Assembly (NCBI GenBank): GCA_050740975.1 | Contig: JBOIEE010000144.1 | Span: forward strand, 1 to 17,431 | DNA from: JBOHHR01 sp050740975 | GTDB lineage: Bacteria; Pseudomonadota; Gammaproteobacteria; JBOHHR01 | DNA length: 17,431 nucleotides | Reading direction: 5' to 3' | Shown: positions 1 to 7,646 of the stretch, in pieces | How positions within the stretch are numbered: the first letter of the stretch is position 1 | Layout of the letters: each line of letters opens with the position of its first letter | The notes under the pieces: generated by a model | The model's database searches: none | What the model saw: the letters and a program-made list of their open reading frames with translations, nothing else | What the model was told of the DNA's origin: nothing | Program-made: the position numbers and the translations under genes

Positions 1-959
1 AGATCTCCTGCACCCCCGCTTCAAAACGGAGAAAACCGAGTATTTGCCCGGTCTCGATGTGCACCACCCAAACACCACAGATCCGTTCTCTGAGCCGTTC
101 CACCAGGGGGATCCCGCTGAAAACCGCTGTTTCGCGAACTTGCGACAGGCCGATAAAGGCCAGCGGACCGTAAAAATCCAAACCCCGGGTAAACCCCGGT
201 ACCTGGGCCACCGTTTGCCAGGTACCTCGCTCCAGATCCGCCACCGCCAGGCTACCTTGGCCGGACTCCAGGAACCAGAGTTTCCCTTGATACCAGCGCG
301 GCGAGTGGGGCATGGACAAACCGCGCAGCACGATTTGGTGGGTCTCGACATCCATCAAGAGGCCGCCATTGCGCTTGTTGGCGCGCCAGCCGCCCGCCGT
401 GTCGGTCTCGCCCAGGGCGGTGACATACTTGGGCCGTCCGTCCACCAGCGCCAGTCCGTTCAGGTGGCAGCGGTCCTCGGGGGCATAGGCGCTGACAAAG
501 GACGCGCCAGCGCGGGTCAAAGCTGTGCTCGACGTCCAGGGTGCAGAGACAACGGAAGCGGGTGTTCACCACCCACAGCTCGCCGTCCCGGTCATAGGCC
601 ATCTCGTGGATGTCGATGTCGCCGGTGACGTGGATGCGCCGGGGCAGATAACAGGCATCGTGCTTGCCCAAGGGCTCTATCTTCGGGGCCACGGCGGGCA
701 CGTTGCGGTAGTACCACACCGTGTTGGTGCCGCCGACGGTGAGCCGGGCGGGATCGGCGGCAATCCCCATGGGCTTGCTGAAGGCGCGGAAGTGGGTGTT
801 GAGCGTCGCCCCGTCGGCGCGCACCAGGATGACCTTGCCGGCCTGGTAAGTGGAGACCACCAGGCTGATCTGCAATTGGTTAAACATCTCCGGCAGGTTG
901 GAGGTATGGACGCTGCGCAGGGCGACGTCAGTAGAGGTGGGAGGAGCGGCACTAGACAT
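1..959 (-). pseudogene. TIGR03032 family protein, frameshifted, 3' end outside window
   Basis: The gene reads leftward from an ATG at 959. The first part (about 153 codons) contains the N-terminal TIGR03032 features: a start like LVVSTYQAGKVILVR, then MGIAADP, then DIDIHEMAYDRDGELWVVNT. At about 503 the frame is lost. The family sequence resumes one frame over from 502 (SFVSAYAPEDRCHLNGLA, then KYVTALGETDTAGGWR, then WFLESGQGSL) and stays open to base 1 with no stop, so the C-terminus lies outside the window. The break sits in a GC repeat (cgcgtcc) and is explained by loss of two bases. The function of TIGR03032 proteins is unknown; they look like beta-propeller proteins. The family call is firm. 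Whether the break is real decay or a sequencing error cannot be told here. Confidence 0.85.
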
Positions 960-1135
960 CGCGGGGTTTCACAAGGCGAGCCGTCGCGAACCCTACCATT
1001 GTTATGGGCCCTCGTGCAATCGTATGTCCATGGGAATGGGAAGGGCCCCCTTACGACTAAACTCCATCCGCGCTGGCGTAGCCGGTTGCCATGCCTCCGG
1101 CTCGAAGGCCGAAATAGCGATCGACCAGTAAACTC

Positions 1136-1224
1136 GTAGCCTGGGTTGAGCGCAGCGAAACCCGGGAACGGTGCATCACTACTGAATACCCGGGTTACGC
1201 CGCTGTGCGGCTAACCCAGGCTAC
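1136..1224. repeat. Imperfect inverted-repeat element (MITE/REP-like)
   Basis: The outer arms are a perfect 12-base inverted repeat: GTAGCCTGGGTT at 1136-1147 and AACCCAGGCTAC at 1213-1224. Inner arms AACCCGGG (1159-1166) and CCCGGGTT (1189-1196) nest inside, with CG-rich parts between that also roughly mirror each other. The roughly 89-base unit would fold into a long hairpin. Short palindromic units of this GTAGC...GGGTT type recur between genes in several proteobacteria, so it is probably a dispersed non-coding repeat. It lies between the TIGR03032 gene and the 3' end of the beta-helix gene. I see no gene in the rest of 960-1392. Confidence 0.7.
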
Positions 1225-1392
1225 AATTTCTCGACCGAGCGATAGCCTGTTCGGTTCAAGGATCAAAGCACGGCGCCCCTCGATGACTCACGGACAGCAT
1301 GGACAGGCACGGTTCACGCCGCGCCCGTCCATCCCCTCCTTGCCCCGACTTCCCCCGCTAAGGGGAGGCGAAGGAGGGTAAAGCCGCGGGCG

Positions 1393-3037
1393 TTACGGGA
1401 TGCTGGTCTGCGTCTCGCAGTTGGCTCCGGTGTCCGCGCCGCTGCCGCCGTTACAGGTATCGGTATCGGTTCCTCCGTCTAGTGCATCATCGCCGCTGTT
1501 ACCACGTAGGGCATCATTACCGGCTCCTCCGTCGAGCGCATCATCGCCGTTATTGCCGTTCAGGGTGTCGTTGCCGTTTTCACCCAATAGCCGGTCGTCG
1601 GCGTTGCCGCCATTAAGGTTATCGATGCCCTCGCCCCCACAGATGACATCGTCGCCGTTGCCACCGCTGATGGTGTCATTGCCGCCGAGGCCGTGGATGA
1701 CATCGTCGCCGTTGGTGCCGCGCAGGTTGGGATCGTTCCCCGGGGCGCCGACGAGGGTCGGGACCAGGCCGTCGCAGAGGAGCTCACTGACCTCGAAGCT
1801 GCCGATGTCGCAGTCGGCGAAGGTATCGCCGTCCCCATCCTGAGGCCGTGCCACTCCGCGCTGGTCGAAGTCGGGCGGCGGACAACTGAGATCAGTCACC
1901 GCATCGATGGCCGGGCTACCGGCGACCAGGGCATGGGTCTGGGTCGGCCCGCCGTTGTTCATGAGCGTGGGATCCAGGATGGCGGCGAGGGCGGTCGGGG
2001 TGGTGCCATCGGAGGTGGCGGTGATGTCGCTCGCACCGGGGGCGAAGCCAGAGAACGCCTGGGCGTTGCTGAGCCCGCTGTGGCCGAAGAGGTTGAAGTC
2101 GCCGGCGCTGACGCCGCCAGAGCCATAGTCGTACACCTCCGCGCCGCTCGGGGCGGTGTTGCCCGAGACCAGGGAGCGCGCCAGGGTCGCGGTGCCGAAG
2201 AGGTTGAACACGCCGCCGCCGTCGTTGCTTGCGCTATTGCCCGAGACGGTGCTGTTGGTCAGGGTCAGGGCGCCGAAGTGGTGCACGCCGCCACCGGCGC
2301 GTGCGCTATTACCCGAGACGGTGCTGTTGGTCAGGGTCGCGGTGCCCCTGTTGAACACGCCGCCGCCGCGGTCCGCGGTATTGCCTGGACAGTGCTGTCG
2401 GTCAGGGTCAGGGTGCTGCCGTAGTTGGCGATCCCCGCGCCGTCGTCGAGGCCGTCCTCGACCACGAGTGACCCCCCGCTCACCGTGGTTTCGTTGAGGG
2501 TGAGGTTGCCGTCCACCGCGAAGATACGGAAGGCGTCCGCGCTGCTCCGCGTAATCGTGCTGCCGTGGCCCTCGATGGTGATCTCGGTGCCGATGACCGG
2601 CAGGCCGGTAGGGCCAAAGGTCGTGTTATTGACCGCCGTCAGAGTGTGGGTGCTGCCCGCGACCAACTCCAGGATGTCGGGGCCGCTGCCGGCGGCGCAA
2701 CCGCCCGCGATGGCGTCGCTGTTGGCGGCGGTGATGGCATCGATGAGGGTGCAGGTAGTGCCATCGACAGCAATCGTCGACGCCAGGACCGGCGCCTGGC
2801 CCAGGGCCAGGAGCAGGGCCAAGCCCGCGAGCGAGCGCCGCCACTGGCGTTGCAATTGCCGCCGCACCCGCCGCGGCAGGCGGGTGAGATAGTCATGGTA
2901 ACGGGCGAAGCGCGGCACGAGATCCACGAGGGGCGCTGCAACCAGGGCCGAAGCGCCGGGTCTTGCGAGAGCTTGGACAGCTCGGCGTGAAGGGTGGCCC
3001 GCGCACTGGGGTCAAGACGTGGGGTAATTTGGGACAT
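1393..3037 (-). pseudogene. Secreted CSLREA-like beta-helix protein with C-terminal RTX repeats, two frameshifts
   Basis: The gene starts at ATG 3037, preceded by AAGGAG (3044-3049), and ends at TAA 1395-1393. A cytoplasmic-looking lead (MSQITPRLDPSARATLHAEL) is followed by a basic stretch and a hydrophobic signal segment (SLAGLALLLALGQAPVLA). A CSLREA-like block comes next (TCTLIDAITAANSD), then repeated NSTVSGNSA/GGGV units typical of right-handed parallel beta-helices, then glycine-aspartate RTX nonapeptides. Two single-base losses break the frame. One is near 2935-2937, where WLQ should continue as APLVDLVPRFARY. The other is near 2386-2387, where DSTV should continue as GNTADRGGGVFNRG. 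Repaired, the protein is about 548 residues. It is probably exported; a surface or adhesin-like role is an inference. Either it is a pseudogene or the assembly has indels. Confidence 0.8.
1410..1713 (-). repeat. RTX (hemolysin-type) nonapeptide repeat array
   Basis: On the minus strand this stretch encodes consecutive GGxGxDxx-type units, for example GLGGNDTISGGNGDDVICGG, GENGNDTLNGNNGDDALDGG and GGAGNDALRGNSGDDALDGG. Such repeats bind calcium in a parallel beta-roll in secreted proteins, commonly type I secretion substrates. This protein also has an N-terminal hydrophobic export signal, so its secretion route is uncertain. The last unit is degenerate and ends in a cysteine-containing tail (NGGSGADTGANCETQTSIP). 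Confidence 0.85.
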
Positions 3038-3456
3038 GCGTGACTCCTTGCGTTTTAGGCTGTTGTGGAAGGGAACCGTGGGGGGGTTCTCCCCCTTTGA
3101 CAAGGGAGCTCGGCCTCCCGCCTGGGCGATTGTCTTAAAGTCAGGCAAGCCGGTCAAGGGCTCGGTGAAGCCGCGAACCAGCCCGTCCTGGCGGCAGGAA
3201 AGGGATGTTTCCACTGGCGCAATGATTACCAGCCATGCCACGACGAACGCCCCTACCCCGGCTCCACTCCTCGCAGTTAGCCCCGGTATGGCCCCCGTCC
3301 ACGCGCTAGGGACGTTCTTAGTCGCGCCCACTGAGAGGTTGCGAATAGATCGTCGCGAGCATTCCGAGCGCAAGAAGCCGCGGAGTTAGAGGCCCGGCGG
3401 GGTCGATCACTAGAAGGGCTTAGAATCGAGGACCGCGAGCGCGAGCATGACGACGC

Positions 3457-3612
3457 TCATTTCTTTACCAAAAACACCTCAGGAGAATAAAGCCCGAACA
3501 CCTTATCGTAAGTTGCAATGCGCATATCTTTGTAGCTCGCTTGAGAGACCTCGCCCCCTTTAGCTCGAGACTTGGATGGCTTAACGTTGCACTCACAATG
3601 GGATGGTCTACG
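3457..3612 (-). pseudogene. C-terminal fragment of an unidentified protein
   Basis: The minus strand is open for 51 codons and ends at TGA (3459-3457). It reads from RPSHCECNVKPSKSRAKGG through SYKDMRIATYDKVFGLY to SPEVFLVKK. The upstream in-frame codon at 3615-3613 is TAG and there is no plausible start, so this looks like the tail of a larger gene whose 5' part is gone. The composition is protein-like and more AT-rich than its surroundings. I do not recognise the family. The HCEC pair could bind a metal, but that is speculation. The rest of the gap between 3038 and 3644 shows no convincing gene. Confidence 0.35.
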
Positions 3613-3644
3613 CTAGATGAAAGGAGAAGCACTCAGGATCCTCG

Positions 3645-5006
3645 ATGCTGGACAGACAGTTGAGATCTCATTCGACCATGGCACAACCCTTGGCGCTCGT
3701 TGTCGATGATGAACCGGACATAAGAGATTTGCTGGAGATCACTTTGCAGCGCATGGACATCCGCTGCAAAGCCGCTCCAAATCTCGCGCAAGCAAAGAAC
3801 TTGCTGAAAAACAATCAATTTGATCTGTGCCTCACGGACATGCAGCTACCTGATGGGGATGGCATCGAGCTCGTAGGCCACATACAGAAGCACTACATAG
3901 CGACACCGGTTGCGGTGATAACGGCGCACGGCAACATGGAAACAGCCATTCAGGCGCTGAAATCCGGCGCTTTCGATTTTGTGACCAAACCGGTTGATCT
4001 GGAGATCCTGCGAAAACTGGTCAACACCGCCCTGAAGCTCTCGGAGCGGCCGTCCGAGACCAAGTTGCTGGGTCTAACGGGGGAGTCACCCGTTATTCGG
4101 CAACTGAGAGCGACCGTCGCCAAGCTCGCTCGTAGCCAAGCTCCGGTCTATATCAGCGGTGAATCAGGCACCGGAAAAGAGCTGGTTGCCCGGTTGCTCC
4201 ACGAGCAAGGGCCGCGTGCCGATCAACCTTTTGTGCCGGTCAACTGCGGCGCCATCCCGCATGACTTGATGGAAAGCGAATTTTTCGGTCACAGGAAGGG
4301 TAGCTTCACCGGCGCCGTGGCCGACAAGGAGGGATTGTTCCAGGCCGCCCAAGGTGGCACCCTGTTCCTGGATGAGGTTGCCGAGCTGCCGCTGCACATG
4401 CAGGTGAAGCTTCTGCGTGCGATCCAGGAAAAGGCGGTGCGCCCGGTGGGGACCCAAACCGAGGTGGCGGTGGATGTGCGCCTCTTAAGCGCCACCCATA
4501 AGGACCTCGCCAAGCTGGTGGAAGAAGGAAAATTCAGGCAAGACCTGTTCTACAGGATCAACGTGATCCAGCTCAATGCGCCCGCGTTGCGGGAGCGCGC
4601 GGAGGACATCCCGGCGCTGGTGGAGCGTGTGCTGGAGAAGCTGGCTTGTAACTTAAGAGCGGGCAAATCCGGGCTGTCCAAGGAAGCGCTCGCCGCGCTC
4701 AAGGACTACGCCTTTCCGGGTAACGTGCGCGAGCTTGAGAATATTCTGGAGCGCGCCTTGACCCTGTGCGAGGGCAACACCATAGAAGCCGCAGATCTCA
4801 GGCTCCCCAGCAATGAAAAAGGGGAACCGCTGCACGTATCTAACCATGCTAACCATGCTTTAGACTCGTATCTCGATGACGTGGAGCGGCAAAAAATCCT
4901 GGCGGCCCTGGAGAAGACGCGCTGGAACAAGACCGCAGCGGCCAAGCTGCTCGGGATCAGCTTTCGGGCGCTGCGCTATCGACTTGAGAAGCTGAGGATG
5001 GATTAA
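3645..5006 (+). CDS. pilR: Sigma-54-dependent response regulator, PilR type
   Basis: This is an NtrC-class activator of 453 residues. The receiver domain (about 17-130) has acidic DD at 21-22, phosphoacceptor D65 in TDMQLP, T93 and K115. The AAA+ domain has Walker A GESGTGKE (172-179), sigma-54 contact loop GSFTGA (219-224) and Walker B GGTLFLDE (237-244). A Fis-type helix-turn-helix closes the protein (WNKTAAAKLLGISFRALRYR). The GSFTGA variant and the tail match PilR, which with the sensor PilS activates pilin transcription by sigma-54 RNA polymerase. ATG 3645 has AAGGAG 20 bases upstream, which is far; ATG 3678 (MAQPLALVVDDEP) fits the receiver start better but has no clear ribosome site. 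No pilS lies beside it. The linker contains a small NHANHA duplication. Confidence 0.88.
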   Translation: MLDRQLRSHSTMAQPLALVVDDEPDIRDLLEITLQRMDIRCKAAPNLAQAKNLLKNNQFDLCLTDMQLPDGDGIELVGHIQKHYIATPVAVITAHGNMETAIQALKSGAFDFVTKPVDLEILRKLVNTALKLSERPSETKLLGLTGESPVIRQLRATVAKLARSQAPVYISGESGTGKELVARLLHEQGPRADQPFVPVNCGAIPHDLMESEFFGHRKGSFTGAVADKEGLFQAAQGGTLFLDEVAELPLHMQVKLLRAIQEKAVRPVGTQTEVAVDVRLLSATHKDLAKLVEEGKFRQDLFYRINVIQLNAPALRERAEDIPALVERVLEKLACNLRAGKSGLSKEALAALKDYAFPGNVRELENILERALTLCEGNTIEAADLRLPSNEKGEPLHVSNHANHALDSYLDDVERQKILAALEKTRWNKTAAAKLLGISFRALRYRLEKLRMD

Positions 5007-5022
5007 AGCACCCAGGGAGCGG

Positions 5023-5038
5023 GTGGATGGGAATCCAC
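5023..5038 (+). terminator. Short hairpin after pilR
   Basis: GTGGAT and ATCCAC form a perfect 6-base stem around a GGGA loop, 16 bases after the pilR stop. There is no T run after it, so intrinsic termination would be weak. It may serve as an RNA 3' end stabiliser or be chance. Confidence 0.25.
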
Positions 5039-5209
5039 GTCGGAAAATCCGGCAAAGCAGGGTCCAATGGCTCATCCGGCGCATGCAGCTCGCCCGGCCA
5101 GAGCCGGCCAGCGCGCCAGATAACCGGTCCTGGCGCATCAAGATCTGAACGCCTCGGGCGAGTGGTGACTGCGGCGCGCCATTCTTGCTCAAAGACAGGA
5201 ATGCGTCTT

Positions 5210-5500
5210 TCATCGCCTCAACTCCCGACTGTGCCAAACGCGGATAATCACCACATCGCCTTCCGCGTTCAGTCGGTACCGCAACACATAGGCTCCCGTC
5301 CCAAACGCCGTGAATACCTCTCGGCGTCCGGTATCGTCATCCATCGGCTTGCCGGATTTTGGAAACATCTCTAACCGTTGCGCCGCAGTCTTGATGCACA
5401 ATGCCGCATTTCTAGCTGCTTGCGGGTTTTTCTCCGCCAAAAAGTCATATAACCTGGCCACATCGTCCAGCGCCTCCGGCAACCAAATCACCTTGGGCAT
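5210..5500 (-). CDS. RelE/ParE-family toxin
   Basis: This 96-residue protein has the RelE/ParE fold signature. It opens with IWLPEALDDVARLYDFLAEK, followed by AARNAALCIKTAAQRLEMFP and SGKPMDDD, and ends with YVLRYRLNAEGDVVIIRVWHSRE. ParE-type members poison gyrase and RelE-type members cleave mRNA at the ribosome; the sequence does not settle which. The ATG at 5500 lies inside the 3' end of the antitoxin gene, overlapping it by 13 bases, the usual antitoxin-first layout that couples translation. The length is normal and the frame intact. Confidence 0.88.
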   Translation of the reverse strand: MPKVIWLPEALDDVARLYDFLAEKNPQAARNAALCIKTAAQRLEMFPKSGKPMDDDTGRREVFTAFGTGAYVLRYRLNAEGDVVIIRVWHSRELRR

Positions 5501-5757
5501 GGCTGCCGATCGCCAGCCGCCAAGGCATCAAGCCACTTCACAACCTGCTCATTGGGCACCGCTTCCCCGGTCAATTGATAGCATTCCCAGCGTTCCTGGT
5601 CCTCCTGCCGTTCCCGTAGAACCGCTTCCTCTTTGTCCAAATATTCCAGGATCGCCGTTTTGATCAGCCAATGGGTAGCCCGTTGCTTGGTTTCCGCCAG
5701 GGCTTTGAGACGGTCACGTGTCTCCTGATCCAACTTGACTCCGAGTGTTGTTGTCAT
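5488..5757 (-). CDS. Ribbon-helix-helix antitoxin
   Basis: The 89-residue protein starts MTTTLGVKLDQETRDRLKAL, a beta strand followed by a helix typical of the CopG/Arc ribbon-helix-helix fold, then ATHWLIKTAILEYLDKEE. The acidic C-terminal half (about 45-89) would wrap the toxin. I chose ATG 5757 over an upstream in-frame ATG at 5781 because AAGGAA sits 6 to 8 bases before it and the ribbon strand begins there. Such antitoxins usually bind their own promoter; an inverted repeat and a TATAAT box lie just upstream. The pair appears intact. Confidence 0.85.
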   Translation of the reverse strand: MTTTLGVKLDQETRDRLKALAETKQRATHWLIKTAILEYLDKEEAVLRERQEDQERWECYQLTGEAVPNEQVVKWLDALAAGDRQPCPR

Positions 5758-5774
5758 CTTGCTTTCCTTTATCA

Positions 5775-5801
5775 GTTGCACCTATTGCAACCATAATTAT
5801 A
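5775..5801 (-). promoter_or_regulatory. Candidate promoter and operator of the ribbon-helix-helix/ParE operon
   Basis: On the minus strand a perfect TATAAT occupies 5801-5796. Downstream of it, GTTGCA (5775-5780) and TGCAAC (5786-5791) form a 6-base inverted repeat with a 5-base spacer. The repeat would sit over the start of the transcript and is placed correctly for autorepression by the antitoxin. No good -35 box is visible. Confidence 0.45.
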
Positions 5802-5931
5802 GCTCAACGTCGCTTATCTGATAACTGATGTCTGGCATAGGCTTGCCCCGGCTAACGCAACCGAGTTTTCCGCGCACCTTATTCCCCCCATTTCGCACTC
5901 GGCCGTGTGGTACCAATGTGCCCGCACAAAA

Positions 5932-6084
5932 GACAATTACGCCTTGGCAGGTGTGCTGGACAATGAGATCATGCACACGGTAATCGATTTGCGAAAGGAT
6001 GGAGCGCGTTGGATCATCGACTTCAAGAGGACTGCAAGAGCGGTACGCATCTCGGAGCAGGCGGTACGGCGGCTTTGGCGATGA
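5932..6084 (+). pseudogene. Remnant resembling the RecB-type nuclease tail of a UvrD/AddA-like helicase
   Basis: The open stretch reads NYALAGVLDNEIMHTVIDL, then DGARWIIDFKRTA, and stops at TGA 6082-6084. The pattern of a VID strand followed by RWIIDFK resembles the D...DxK nuclease core in the C-terminal domain of UvrD/RecB-family helicase-nucleases (usually VID...RWIIDYKTS). There is no start codon or helicase domain upstream, so only the tail would remain. Weak traces of the following family sequence may continue in shifted frames to about 6200. The identification rests on a short motif. Confidence 0.35.
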
Positions 6085-6222
6085 TGGACAGCACCGGCTA
6101 CCCCAAGCGCAAGCTCCATTGCCGCGCTCATGGGACCCTGGAGCGCCGCCTCATGCGTTTGACTTTGGCTGCATGGCGGATGGAGCGGGAGGTAGTGATC
6201 CCTAAACACTGGGAGATCGGCG

Positions 6223-6555
6223 ATGAAAGAGATAAAGATCGAACATGCGCCTACCGAGGCGCGCCTGAAGGAGCTAGGTGTCCCCGCGTGGCCCACGTGG
6301 GAAAAGGAGGTATCGACGTTTCCGTGGACCTATGATGCCACGGAGAGCTGTTTTTTCCTCGAGGGCGAGGTCATAGTAACGCCCGATGGCGGGGAAGCGG
6401 TGCGGGTCGGCAAAGACGATCTCGTGACCTTTCCCCTCGGCCTCTCATGCACCTGGGATGTCCGCAAGCCGGAAGCATTATCGGTTTTTTGGAGACGACA
6501 CGATGTGATGGTCGCCGCTCCGGTCTCAATAGCTAAGATTGAAGGAATGCGATGA
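6223..6555 (+). CDS. Small cupin protein (DUF861/Cupin_3), C-terminus frameshifted
   Basis: GGGAG lies just before the ATG. Residues 1-85 follow the Cupin_3 pattern closely: ARLKELGVPAWPTWEKEVS, FPWTYDATESCFFLEGEV, PDGGEAVRVGKDDLVTFPLG, CTWDVRKP. Family members of about 90 residues, such as Thermotoga TM1112, end in a PVRKHY tail. Here that tail appears one frame over: AAG CAT TAT CGG TTT TTT from 6473 reads KHYRFF and stops at TGA 6506-6508. The frame is therefore lost at about 6472, and the annotated end is an out-of-frame extension that happens to meet the next gene in an ATGA overlap. The substrate is unknown; the family is a small single-domain beta barrel. Confidence 0.75.
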   Translation: MKEIKIEHAPTEARLKELGVPAWPTWEKEVSTFPWTYDATESCFFLEGEVIVTPDGGEAVRVGKDDLVTFPLGLSCTWDVRKPEALSVFWRRHDVMVAAPVSIAKIEGMR

Positions 6556-6765
6556 GATCCTACCGCAAAGAGCTATGGTGTAACGTGCCTGGACGGCGGG
6601 CCTTCATCAACATCACCGGGCAGGTTGAACAGCGCGTAGCTGAGAGCGGAGTCCACGAGGGCCTGGCCCTAGTCAATGCCATGCACATCACCGGAGCAAA
6701 TCTTCTACGGCGAGTTCGATGGAGGCCGGCGCAAGCGGGTGTTGGTCAAGATCATTGGTGAGTGA
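6552..6765 (+). pseudogene. yjbQ: YjbQ/UPF0047 family gene with internal deletion
   Basis: The N-terminal 47 codons match the family (MRSYRKELWCNVPGRRAFIN, then GLALVNAMHIT). At about 6693 the sequence jumps, one frame over, to the C-terminal end of the same family: EQIFYGEFDGGRRKRVLVKI followed by IGE and TGA at 6763-6765. About 70 codons of the usual 135 to 140 are missing, including the HH and HNRTGEDNADAH region that holds the conserved histidines. YjbQ proteins have reported thiamine-phosphate synthase-like activity. This copy cannot make a working enzyme. Confidence 0.85.
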
Positions 6766-6938
6766 GATCGGTCGTTCGGGCTAGTAGGGCGCCTCATCCG
6801 GCAGAATGCACCCGCCGTGTTATCCGTTACTCCTGGTGTGTGCGCCGATCGCGGGACTGCACCCACGTGGCATGATCCACACTCTAAGCGTATCATCGTT
6901 TGTCACCTGATTGGGCGGCAGCGCTGCGAGTGAGAACA

Positions 6939-7646
6939 ATGGCGATTACCTTCTGCTCGGGTTCCCCCTATGCATGGCGGGTGTGGTTGGCGCTGGAACA
7001 CAAGCAGTTGGCCCACGAGCTGAAAATGCTCTCGTTCTCTGGCGGTGATCTGCGAACGCCGGAGTTCACACGGCTGAATCCGCGCCAAAAAGTGCCGGTG
7101 ATCGAGGACGGAGACTTCGTGCTGTATGAATCCGTCGCTATCCTCGAATACCTCGACGAGCAATATCCGCAGGCAGGTCATGGCAGGCTTTTCCCGAAGG
7201 ATGTTCGGCATCGGGCCATCGCACGGCGGCTTATTCAAGAGACCGAATATCTGGCAGCTCCGATGCGGGAGCTTGGAGGCGAGTTGTTTTTTAAACCGGA
7301 ATCGGGATGGGATCTCGAGACGATTGCCAAGGGCCGCGAGGCATTGGCCTTGGAGCTTGCGCGTTTCCAGCGGGAGCTTCGCGGTGAGTACCTGGTTTAC
7401 GAGCTTTCGGCTTCCGATTTCACCCTCTATCCCTGGCTTGCTCTGGCCGTGCGTATGGAGCGCAAGAAACCCGATCTGGCGATCCGCTCGCTCATTGGCG
7501 CGAGCTTGTCGGATTGGATGCGCCGGATCGAAGCCTTGCCTTACTTCGAAAAGACCATCCCGCCCACTGGAAAGCCGCATGAATACGGGGGTCCAAACCG
7601 GCTTAGGTCAAGGGAGTGTCTTCGACGTCCCCGTACTCGAAGCTGA
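6939..7646 (+). CDS. Glutathione S-transferase, C-terminal end probably frameshifted
   Basis: The N-terminal thioredoxin-like domain is clear: SGSPYAWRVWLALEHKQL (active-site region), NPRQKVPVIEDGDFVLYES (cis-proline and the ES glutathione contact), AILEYLDEQYP. A helical C-terminal domain follows with ASDFTLYPWLALAVRME. ATG 6939 is preferred to a TTG at 6900 because the fold begins there. Near the end, EKTIPP should be followed by HWK; CAC TGG AAA GCC GCA TGA reads HWKAA-stop one frame over and ends at 7582. One base is apparently missing near 7563. The read-through tail of 21 residues to 7646 is not family sequence. Substrate unknown. Confidence 0.85.
   Translation: MAITFCSGSPYAWRVWLALEHKQLAHELKMLSFSGGDLRTPEFTRLNPRQKVPVIEDGDFVLYESVAILEYLDEQYPQAGHGRLFPKDVRHRAIARRLIQETEYLAAPMRELGGELFFKPESGWDLETIAKGREALALELARFQRELRGEYLVYELSASDFTLYPWLALAVRMERKKPDLAIRSLIGASLSDWMRRIEALPYFEKTIPPTGKPHEYGGPNRLRSRECLRRPRTRS

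Noticed and set aside
1400..2497. Long plus-strand open frames opposite the beta-helix/RTX gene
   Set aside because: They are proline/serine or valine/glycine-rich mirror images of the repeat-coding minus strand, with no family similarity and no ribosome sites.
1390..2500. CRISPR-like repetition
   Set aside because: The periodicity comes from protein-coding beta-helix and RTX repeats, with no constant direct repeats or unique spacers.
2994..3389. 131-codon plus-strand open frame upstream of the beta-helix gene
   Set aside because: It overlaps the start of the better-supported minus gene, has no recognisable domain and has the composition of shifted GC-rich DNA.
3570..3600. Possible sigma-54 promoter (TGGCTTAACGTTGC) before pilR
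   Set aside because: The GG and GC are 9 bases apart rather than the required 10, and the -24 element is poor.
4860..5237. Minus-strand open frame across the end of pilR
   Set aside because: It covers conserved helix-turn-helix codons of pilR on the other strand and matches nothing.
6903..7580. 225-codon minus-strand frame opposite the GST gene
   Set aside because: It is a shadow of the clear plus-strand GST domain.
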